Assembly: GCA_964581605.1 (NCBI GenBank)
Contig: CAZOPF010000159.1
Location: forward strand, 1 to 9,216
Reading direction: 5' to 3'
DNA: 9,216 bases
From: CAADGU01 sp964581605
GTDB taxonomy: Bacteria; Chloroflexota; Anaerolineae; Promineifilales; Promineifilaceae
Positions 1 to 4,655 of this stretch are shown here, piece after piece (positions within the stretch are counted from its first letter, which is position 1; each line of letters starts with the position of its first letter). Under the pieces are notes generated by a model. That model was not told where the DNA came from, did not search any database, and worked only from the letters and a program-made list of their open reading frames with translations. Made by a program: the position numbers and the translations under genes.

Positions 1-42
1 TGCCACCTGCCACTTGCCACTTGCCACCTGCCACTTGCCACC
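1..42. repeat. Heptanucleotide array A (TGCCACY)6
   Basis: Six exact 7-base steps of TGCCACC or TGCCACT run from the window edge to base 42, and the next step reaches the stop codon of the aminotransferase (45-47). The array probably continues to the left of the window. The units are the reverse complement of those in the left half of the array at 1321-1341, so the two arrays bracket the aminotransferase gene in inverted orientation. No function is known from the sequence. Confidence 0.9.
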
Positions 43-44
43 TC

Positions 45-1307
45 TCACGCATATGCCAATTCGGCCGTCGCTTCCAGCTCTTCGGCCAGCACCCGGCCCA
101 GCCGTTTGATGCCTTCTTCAATCATCTCCGGTTGCGCGTTGGAGAAGTTCAGCCGAAAGTGATTACGCCCACAGCCATCTGGGAAGAAGGCCGCGCCGGG
201 CACAAAAGCGACCTTTTTGGCAATCGCCTTGGGCAAAATAGCGGCCGCGTCCATCCATTCCGGCAGCGTCACCCAGAGGAAGAGGCCACCTTCCGGCCAC
301 GTCCAGGTGATGCCGGGCGGGAACTGGCGCAGCATGGTGCTGATCATCACATCCCGCCGCGTTTTGTATACCTCGCGGATGCGGCGCACGTGCCGGGGCA
401 GAAAATCCCCTTTGATCGTTTCATAGGCCACCATCTGCACAAAGCTGCTGGTGTGCAAATCCATGCCCTGTTTGGCCTGCACACACCGCTGAATGACTGA
501 CTTGGGGGCGACCATCCAGCCCAGCCGCAAACCGGGAGCCAACGTTTTGGAAAAAGTGCTGAGGTAGATGACATTACCGCGGAAGAAACCCGCTTCGTCG
601 CCATTATGTGCCCGGCCATTGAGTTTCTGCGCATCCAGCACCACCAGCGGTGGCAAATGGTTGCCCTCAAAGCGCAGTTCACCATACGGGTCATCCTCAA
701 TGATGGGCACACCATATCGGTCAGCCATGGCCACCAACGCCTGCCGCCGCTCTAACGAGAGGGTGACGCCGCCCGGGTTTTGGAAGTTGGGCAGGATGTA
801 CATGAATTTTGGCCCGCCGCACAGCGCCTCTTCCAGCAAATCAACCTGGATGCCGTTATCGTCAATGGGCACGGCCGTAAATTCCGCCTGATACGCCCGC
901 CACGCCTGCAACGCCCCCAGATAGGTCGGGTTTTCCGTCAAAATCAGGTCACCGGAATTGATCAGCAGCTTGCCAATCAGGTCAAGCGCCTGCTGCGAAC
1001 CACTGGTAATCAGCACATTCTCCGGCGACGCCTGAATCCCATACTGGCCCATCTTTTCCACAATAAACTCCCGCAACGGCAGATAACCTTCGGTGGTGCT
1101 GTATTGCAGCGCCTTGCTGCCATGCTGTTTCAGCACCCGCTGTGCCGCCGCTTCAAACTCCGCCACCGGAAACAGTTCCGGCGCGGGCAGCCCACCGGCA
1201 AAGGAAATCAGGTCAGGTTGTTCTGTCATTTTCAATAATTCTCGGATTACCGAGCTGCCCATGCGCTGCGTTCGCTGCGCATATCGCTGTGCCCATGGAG
1301 TGGTCAT
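45..1307 (-). CDS. PLP-dependent class I/II aminotransferase (LysN/ARO8-like)
   Basis: This is a 420-residue fold-type I aminotransferase that should move an amino group between an amino acid and a 2-oxoacid in the cytoplasm. Visible landmarks are the FAGGLPAPELFP segment near residues 36-47, the cofactor-phosphate segment TSGSQQALDL (101-110), NPGG with the PLP-ring Asn at 177, EDDPYGEL (204-211) with the pyridine-nitrogen Asp and a PLP-contacting Tyr, the Schiff-base lysine K254 in TFSKTLAPGLRLGW, and a late NHFRLNFS whose Arg should bind the substrate carboxylate. It resembles 2-aminoadipate/aromatic/branched-chain transaminases and the catalytic half of MocR regulators, but has no GntR DNA-binding domain. 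The start at 1307 (MTTPWAQ) has GGAGA just upstream. An in-frame ATG at 1379 would only translate the heptad repeat. It follows the oxidoreductase beta gene by 91 bases, so it may supply that enzyme's 2-oxoacid. The true substrate cannot be told from sequence. Confidence 0.93.
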   Translation of the reverse strand: MTTPWAQRYAQRTQRMGSSVIRELLKMTEQPDLISFAGGLPAPELFPVAEFEAAAQRVLKQHGSKALQYSTTEGYLPLREFIVEKMGQYGIQASPENVLITSGSQQALDLIGKLLINSGDLILTENPTYLGALQAWRAYQAEFTAVPIDDNGIQVDLLEEALCGGPKFMYILPNFQNPGGVTLSLERRQALVAMADRYGVPIIEDDPYGELRFEGNHLPPLVVLDAQKLNGRAHNGDEAGFFRGNVIYLSTFSKTLAPGLRLGWMVAPKSVIQRCVQAKQGMDLHTSSFVQMVAYETIKGDFLPRHVRRIREVYKTRRDVMISTMLRQFPPGITWTWPEGGLFLWVTLPEWMDAAAILPKAIAKKVAFVPGAAFFPDGCGRNHFRLNFSNAQPEMIEEGIKRLGRVLAEELEATAELAYA

Positions 1308-1320
1308 ATATGTCTCCTTG

Positions 1321-1390
1321 TTGCAAGTGGCAAGTGGCAAGTTGCAGGTAGCAGGTGCTTCATTACCTGCGACTTGCAACCTGCAACCTG
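1321..1390. repeat. Heptanucleotide array B with inverted halves
   Basis: Ten consecutive 7-base steps lie between the beta subunit and aminotransferase genes. They read TTGCAAG, TGGCAAG (twice), TTGCAGG, TAGCAGG, TGCTTCA, TTACCTG, CGACTTG and CAACCTG (twice). The right half is roughly the reverse complement of the left. The arm TTGCAGGTAGCAGGT (1342-1356) can pair with ACCTGCGACTTGCAA (1365-1379), with two mismatches and a short loop. If transcribed, it would form a hairpin inside the operon mRNA just before the aminotransferase ribosome binding site. It has no T-run, so it is not a standard terminator. Confidence 0.88.
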
Positions 1391-1398
1391 CTACTCTT

Positions 1399-2193
1399 TT
1401 ATCGCCCCCTCTGCCCCTTCAACTCCTCCGCCACCTTAAAATCGCCCAGCGGATAAGCCGGTACCATGTTTGCTTCCACCCAATGCAGTGACTCCACCGG
1501 AGTCATGCCCCAGTTGGTGGGGCAGGTGGAAAGCAGTTCCACCACGCTAAAGCCCAGGCCCATCATCTGTGTTTCAAAGGCGGTACGAATCGCTTTCTTG
1601 GCCTGGATCACGTGGCGGGCATCGTGCAAACTGCGGCGGGCGGCGTAAGCGGTGCCCGGCAGCGAACCGAGCAGTTCGGCCATGTGCAGGGGGCTGCCGG
1701 TGGTGGCAACATTACGGCCGTAGGGCGAAGATGTCGTCACCTGTCCCGGCAGTGTGGTGGGGGCCATTTGCCCGCCGGTCATGCCGTAAATGGCGTTGTT
1801 GATAAAGATGACGGTGATCTTTTCGCCGCGTGCGGCCGTGTGGATGATCTCGCCGATGCCAATGGAGGCCAGGTCGCCATCGCCCTGGTAGGTGAAGACG
1901 ATGTTGTCCGGGTTGACGCGCTTGACGCCGGTGGCCATGGCTGGCGCACGGCCGTGTGCCGCCTCGCACGCATCCACATCAAAATAGTTGTAGGAAAAGA
2001 CCGAACAGCCCACCGACGAGACCAAAATCGTCTTTTCGCGGATGCCCAATTCATCAATCACTTCGGCCACCAGCCGGTGCGCCGTGCCATGTGTGCAGCC
2101 AGGGCAGTAATGGGTATACCCATCACACAGCGACTCCGGCCGTTCATATACCAGTTTTTCCAGGGGGGATATTTCTAACAGTTCAGTGGTCAT
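1399..2193 (-). CDS. vorA: 2-oxoacid:ferredoxin oxidoreductase beta subunit (TPP-binding)
   Basis: This 264-residue subunit carries thiamine diphosphate and one [4Fe-4S] cluster. It decarboxylates a 2-oxoacid and passes electrons towards ferredoxin while an acyl-CoA is formed. The cluster cysteines expected for the family are visible: CPGC (C30, C33), C63 in VGCS and C224 in CPTNWG. The thiamine/Mg motif spans GDGDLASIG (104-112) to INNAIYGMTGGQ (131-142). The start has GGAGA six bases upstream. Sequence character is closest to the VorA/KorB branch, which acts on 2-oxoisovalerate or 2-oxoglutarate. I lean to Vor, but the substrate is an inference and the symbol is tentative. Length is normal for a stand-alone beta subunit, so no gamma domain is fused to it. 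It lies 59 bases downstream of the alpha gene in the same operon. Confidence 0.93.
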   Translation of the reverse strand: MTTELLEISPLEKLVYERPESLCDGYTHYCPGCTHGTAHRLVAEVIDELGIREKTILVSSVGCSVFSYNYFDVDACEAAHGRAPAMATGVKRVNPDNIVFTYQGDGDLASIGIGEIIHTAARGEKITVIFINNAIYGMTGGQMAPTTLPGQVTTSSPYGRNVATTGSPLHMAELLGSLPGTAYAARRSLHDARHVIQAKKAIRTAFETQMMGLGFSVVELLSTCPTNWGMTPVESLHWVEANMVPAYPLGDFKVAEELKGQRGR

Positions 2194-2200
2194 TATTTCT

Positions 2201-2263
2201 CCGTTATCCGTAGTCCGATTACGGTTTACGGCTCACGGGCTACGGCTTACGATTACGGATTCC
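2201..2263. repeat. Heptanucleotide array C
   Basis: Nine 7-base steps (CCGTTAT, CCGTAGT, CCGATTA, CGGTTTA, CGGCTCA, CGGGCTA, CGGCTTA, CGATTAC, GGATTCC) fill the gap between the alpha and beta genes and run through the alpha stop codon (2253-2255) into its last codons. CCGTAGTCCG (2208-2217) can pair with CGGGCTACGG (2236-2245) apart from one G-T position, so a hairpin is possible in the intergenic mRNA. Confidence 0.82.
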
Positions 2264-3341
2264 GCAGCCAATCGCCGTTATCCGCCAACACCCGCTCATA
2301 CAACACCCGCGCCGCCGTCTCTACCTCTTCTGGCAGGGGAATCTGGCCGCCCATGCGGCCCAGGAATTCCACCGGCAGGCCGCCGCGCCCGACGGTACGC
2401 TGCACGTCATGGAGCATTTGCCCGGCGTTCATCTCTACTACCAGCAGCGCGGCCGTTTTGTCGGCCAGAGCACGTAGTTGTTCTTCGGGGAAGGGCCAGA
2501 GGGTGATGGGGCGGAAGAGGCCAATGGGCATTCCTTCACGGCGAAGATGCTGCACGGCCGTTTTGGCCACCCGTGCGGCCGTGCCAAAGGCCACCAGCAC
2601 AATTTCCGCGTCGTCGGTCAGATGGGTTTCGTAGCGGACTTCGTTTTGTTGGATGGTTGCCAGTTTGTCTTGCAGGCGCAGGTTCAGTTCCTCCAACCCG
2701 TCCGCGCCCATGTAGAGCGAGTTCACCAGGTTGGGTTTACGGCCGTCCGCGCCTGTGAGTGCCCACGACGGCCGTGACGCCAATTCCCGCATCGGTGGCA
2801 GTTCCGCCGGTTCCATCATCTGCCCAATCGCCCCATCAGCGATCACAAAAACCAGCGTGCGATATGTGTCCGCCAGGTCAAAGGCCAGCATTGTCAGGTC
2901 AATTGCCTCTTGCACCGTCGCCGGGGCCAGCACAATGGGATGAAAATCGCCATGCCCGGCCGATTTTGTCACCTGGTTATAGTCGCTCTGGCTGGGCTGG
3001 ATATTGCCCAGCCCTGGCCCGCCGCGCATCACGTCAATAATCACCGCCGGCACTTCCGAACCGGCGATATAGCTAAACCCTTCCTGCATCAGGCTGATGC
3101 CGGGACTGCTGGATGAAGTCATCACCCGCACCCCGGCGGCGGCCGCGCCATACACCATGTTGATGGCCGCCACTTCACTTTCCGCCTGCAAAAAGGCGCG
3201 GTCTAGCTCCACCATCCGCTTTGCCATATGCTCCAAAAGCTCCGTCTGGGGCGTGATGGGATAACCAAAATAGGCCTGGCAGCCGGCGCGCACGGCCGCT
3301 TCCGCCAGGGCCACATTGCCTTTGAGTAACTCTTTAGACAT
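2253..3341 (-). CDS. vorB: 2-oxoacid:ferredoxin oxidoreductase alpha subunit (VorB/KorA type)
   Basis: This 362-residue subunit shapes the active site and CoA handling of a multisubunit 2-oxoacid:ferredoxin oxidoreductase. Family landmarks are KGNVALAEAAVRAG (7-20), YPITPQTE (27-34), the QAESEVAAINMVYGAAAAG stretch (52-70), TSSSSPGISLMQEG (75-88) and RGGPGLGNIQPSQSDY (106-121), followed by the C-terminal transketolase-like domain (LVAFGTAAR and RPITLWPFPEE). The length is typical for the VorB/KorA branch and short of full-length pyruvate oxidoreductases. The start at 3341 has GGAGG nine bases upstream, and the first eight bases overlap the end of the ferredoxin gene, which points to coupled translation. 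Next in the operon are the beta subunit and the aminotransferase. The substrate (branched-chain 2-oxoacid or 2-oxoglutarate) is undecided. Confidence 0.94.
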   Translation of the reverse strand: MSKELLKGNVALAEAAVRAGCQAYFGYPITPQTELLEHMAKRMVELDRAFLQAESEVAAINMVYGAAAAGVRVMTSSSSPGISLMQEGFSYIAGSEVPAVIIDVMRGGPGLGNIQPSQSDYNQVTKSAGHGDFHPIVLAPATVQEAIDLTMLAFDLADTYRTLVFVIADGAIGQMMEPAELPPMRELASRPSWALTGADGRKPNLVNSLYMGADGLEELNLRLQDKLATIQQNEVRYETHLTDDAEIVLVAFGTAARVAKTAVQHLRREGMPIGLFRPITLWPFPEEQLRALADKTAALLVVEMNAGQMLHDVQRTVGRGGLPVEFLGRMGGQIPLPEEVETAARVLYERVLADNGDWLRNP

Positions 3342-3600
3342 GGGCGGCTACCTCCTCCCGCACGGCGCGGGCCGGTTTTTGGGGAATGTCCCGGAAGACG
3401 GTGATGCACCCATCCGGGCAGACGACAGCGCACAGCGCACAGCCGGTACAGTCGTGGTGCGGGTCTACCAAAATGGCCGGGTAATACCCTTTTTTATTCA
3501 GTTTGTCGGCAAATTCAATCACGTCTTGGGGACAGGCTTCCCGGCAAATCTCACATCCTTTACATCGTTCCAGGTCAATAACGATTCTTCCTGTGGCCAT
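3334..3600 (-). CDS. vorD: 2x[4Fe-4S] ferredoxin subunit of 2-oxoacid oxidoreductase
   Basis: This 88-residue bacterial-type ferredoxin relays electrons from the thiamine-bearing core to a soluble ferredoxin. Two complete cluster motifs are seen: C13/C16/C19/C23 in CKGCEICREACP and C51/C54/C57/C61 in CTGCALCAVVCP. An extra C65 follows in PDGC. The start at 3600 is preceded by AAAGGAG at good spacing. It is the first gene of the operon, and its last eight bases overlap the alpha start. The upstream leader is unusually rich in hairpins and includes a terminator-like element at 3690-3724, so this gene would be the first affected by any attenuation. The family call is secure. The delta-subunit role is inferred from the neighbours. 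Confidence 0.94.
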   Translation of the reverse strand: MATGRIVIDLERCKGCEICREACPQDVIEFADKLNKKGYYPAILVDPHHDCTGCALCAVVCPDGCITVFRDIPQKPARAVREEVAAHV

Positions 3601-3615
3601 TCAAATGCTCCTTTG

Positions 3616-3657
3616 GAATTATGAATTATGAAGGATGAATGATGAATTTCACGCTTC
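3616..3657. repeat. Heptanucleotide array D (GAATTAT-like)
   Basis: Six 7-base steps: GAATTAT (twice), GAAGGAT, GAATGAT, GAATTTC and a weaker ACGCTTC. The array lies directly upstream of the ferredoxin ribosome binding site and so would be in the 5' leader of the minus-strand operon. It is AT-rich, unlike arrays A to C, but keeps the same period. Confidence 0.78.
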
Positions 3658-3659
3658 AT

Positions 3660-3686
3660 GGCGCACATTGCGCCAGGAGAACTCCT
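3660..3686 (-). promoter_or_regulatory. Two small perfect hairpins in the operon leader
   Basis: GGCGCA (3660-3665) and TGCGCC (3669-3674) form a 6-bp stem with a 3-base loop. Immediately next to it, AGGAG (3675-3679) and CTCCT (3682-3686) are complementary around two bases. On the minus strand the second element contains CAAAGGAG, the same eight bases that occur before the ferredoxin start, so it may be a decoy or sequestered ribosome binding site. The function is inferred only. Confidence 0.45.
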
Positions 3687-3689
3687 TTG

Positions 3690-3724
3690 AAAAAGCCCGC
3701 AGTGGGTGGGAAACCACTGCGGCT
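3690..3724 (-). terminator. Intrinsic-terminator-like attenuator in vor leader
   Basis: Read on the minus strand, CCGCAGTGG and CCACTGCGG (3722-3714 and 3705-3697) form a perfect 9-bp stem around an 8-base loop. The stem is extended past a bulged C by two more pairs and is followed by five T residues (3694-3690). This is the form of a rho-independent terminator. No minus-strand gene lies to its right before the divergent plus-strand gene, so it has no ordinary gene to terminate. It sits about 90 bases before the ferredoxin start, as a transcription attenuator would. Confidence 0.62.
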
Positions 3725-3735
3725 GATAAATGCAA

Positions 3736-3767
3736 AACCAGGCATCAAACCACGTTGACACCTGGTT
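3736..3767 (-). promoter_or_regulatory. Leader stem-loop upstream of attenuator
   Basis: AACCAGG (3736-3742) pairs perfectly with CCTGGTT (3761-3767). After a 2x2 internal loop, TCAA (3745-3748) pairs with TTGA (3755-3758) around a 6-base loop. The stem-loop lies 11 bases from the terminator-like hairpin and would be transcribed first on the minus strand. A conserved hairpin followed by a terminator is the layout of many cis-regulatory leaders. I do not recognise a known riboswitch or T-box in it. Confidence 0.5.
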
Positions 3768-3790
3768 ATTAACGGTTCAACTCCCCTTGT

Positions 3791-3860
3791 CGGTAATCGG
3801 TGATCGGTAAAAGGCAATCGGTTTACTGATTACCGCTTACCGTTTACTGATTACCGTCCA
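3791..3860. repeat. Heptanucleotide array E with inverted halves
   Basis: Ten consecutive 7-base steps (CGGTAAT, CGGTGAT, CGGTAAA, AGGCAAT, CGGTTTA, CTGATTA, CCGCTTA, CCGTTTA, CTGATTA, CCGTCCA). The left arm CGGTAATCGGTGATCGGTAA matches the reverse complement of the right arm (3837-3856) at 17 of 20 positions, and two of the three differences would still pair as G-U in RNA. This is the clearest example in the window of a heptad array folded on itself. Confidence 0.9.
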
Positions 3861-3956
3861 CAGGTAGTATGGCAAATGGGGTAGAGGGCTAACAGTGACA
3901 TACGGCCGTGTTCCCCCTGCCAAATGTCATCACCCCGCCAGCCTGTCCGGTCTCGT
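3861..3956. other. Spacer of the divergent control region
   Basis: No gene is seen here. One ACGGCCGT word is present at 3902-3909. TGACAT (3896-3901) and ATGTCA (3924-3929) are complementary across it, so the word sits near the top of a possible loop. A promoter for the minus-strand operon must lie in or near this stretch, but I see no convincing -35/-10 pair on that strand. Confidence 0.4.
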
Positions 3957-3984
3957 TTGACAGACGGCCGTAACGCACTATTAT
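3957..3984 (+). promoter_or_regulatory. Sigma-70-type promoter
   Basis: TTGACA (3957-3962), a perfect -35 hexamer, is followed after 16 bases by TATTAT (3979-3984), a good -10 hexamer. Transcription should begin near 3991 and reach the membrane protein gene at 4081 after a leader of about 90 bases. The spacer holds one ACGGCCGT word (3964-3971). Confidence 0.7.
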
Positions 3985-3991
3985 TCTCTGC

Positions 3992-4005
3992 CAAACGGCC
4001 GTTTG
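3992..4005. promoter_or_regulatory. 14-bp perfect palindrome at the predicted transcription start
   Basis: CAAACGGCCGTTTG is a perfect dyad covering the predicted start of transcription and centred on an ACGGCCGT word. Its position fits an operator for a dimeric repressor. The core word is repeated throughout the window, so it may instead be one more copy of a genome-wide iterated palindrome that happens to have matching flanks. Confidence 0.4.
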
Positions 4006-4034
4006 TAGGAGCGGCTTATGAACACAATCATCAG

Positions 4035-4069
4035 GTAATTGAGAAATTACCCAATCACTCAATTACATA
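4035..4069 (+). repeat. Short heptad-like inverted repeat F in 5' leader
   Basis: GTAATTGAG (4035-4043) and CTCAATTAC (4058-4066) form a perfect 9-bp inverted repeat around 14 bases. The whole stretch can be read in 7-base steps related to TAATTGA/CAATTAC. It ends just before the AAGGA ribosome binding site (4069-4073), so a hairpin here could influence translation of the membrane protein. Confidence 0.6.
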
Positions 4070-4080
4070 AGGAACACCAT

Positions 4081-4476
4081 ATGGAAATACTCCTGACTTT
4101 ACATTCATGGACGCGATGGCTGGTTGTCATCGTCGGCGTCATCGCCTTCATCAAATTTCTGGTTGGCTGGCTGCGCAAAAGCAGCTTCCAGCCCATGGAC
4201 AGAGGGCTAATGAGCGGCTTTGTCGGGCTGCTGGATTTGCAATTTCTACTAGGCCTGATCCTCTTTATTTGGGGATGGTTGGATGTGGGGCTGGCTCGTT
4301 TCCGGGCCGAACACGCCTTCACTATGATCCTGGCCGTAGCCCTGGCGCACATGTCCCGCCGTTGGCGCGAAGCCGACGATACCACCAGGTTCCGCAACTA
4401 CGCCCTCATCATCCTGGGCGTCTTTATTCTGGTGTTTGCTGGCATCGCCGTGCTGCCGCAGGGCTGGTTTGGGTAA
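4081..4476 (+). CDS. Small four-helix membrane protein, cytochrome b-like
   Basis: This is a 131-residue integral membrane protein. Hydrophobic segments at about 12-30, 44-66, 75-92 and 107-126 predict four transmembrane helices. Three histidines sit at or in the membrane: H8 in LHSWTRW, H78 in AEHAF and H90 in LAHMSRRW. The pattern of an N-terminal LHxxxRW, an LQFLLGLILF-like second helix and an EH in the third helix resembles small proteins from Bacteroidota and related bacteria that are loosely annotated as cytochrome B. The histidines could bind heme, but this is unproven. ATG 4081 has AAGGA seven bases upstream. A TTG at 4039 in the same frame would only translate the upstream repeat. 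It has its own strong promoter and looks monocistronic. I cannot name its partner or substrate. Confidence 0.85.
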   Translation: MEILLTLHSWTRWLVVIVGVIAFIKFLVGWLRKSSFQPMDRGLMSGFVGLLDLQFLLGLILFIWGWLDVGLARFRAEHAFTMILAVALAHMSRRWREADDTTRFRNYALIILGVFILVFAGIAVLPQGWFG

Positions 4477-4655
4477 GATGAAACTGGCGGTTGGCGCTGA
4501 TGACTACCTCTGTGGATTAAACCCGGTCAATAGTCCTATAGACAGTACCAGGGCGCTATGTTAATTTACGCAAGCATTGTAGAATAGGCGGTGTTTACTG
4601 TCCCCATTATTAAAAACACACCAATTTTTAACCACAAAAAGTGAGGAGATTTTGC

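Noticed and set aside
1..42. Possible CRISPR or minisatellite
   Set aside because: The units are 7 bases with no spacers, so it is not CRISPR. It belongs with the other heptad arrays.
1308..1379. 24-codon N-terminal extension of the aminotransferase from ATG 1379
   Set aside because: It only translates heptad array B (repeated Ala-Thr-Cys-Asn), while ATG 1307 has a GGAGA site and begins the conserved protein.
1..1390. Insertion sequence with terminal inverted repeats
   Set aside because: The bracketed gene is an aminotransferase, not a transposase, no target duplication is seen, and similar arrays occur at many spacers.
1612..2178. 188-residue plus-strand frame opposite the beta subunit
   Set aside because: It is antisense to a strongly recognised gene, has no family resemblance, and is a by-product of GC-rich codon use.
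3519..3761. 80-residue minus-strand frame over the operon leader as a full gene
   Set aside because: Its middle is translated heptad array and its end is out of frame inside the ferredoxin gene. Only the Trp/Phe-rich beginning is worth a note.
4477..4655. Promoter or terminator in the spacer before the lipoprotein
   Set aside because: TATAGA, TAGAAT and TATTAA occur but none has a credible -35 at 16-18 bases, and no stem with a T-run follows the membrane protein gene.
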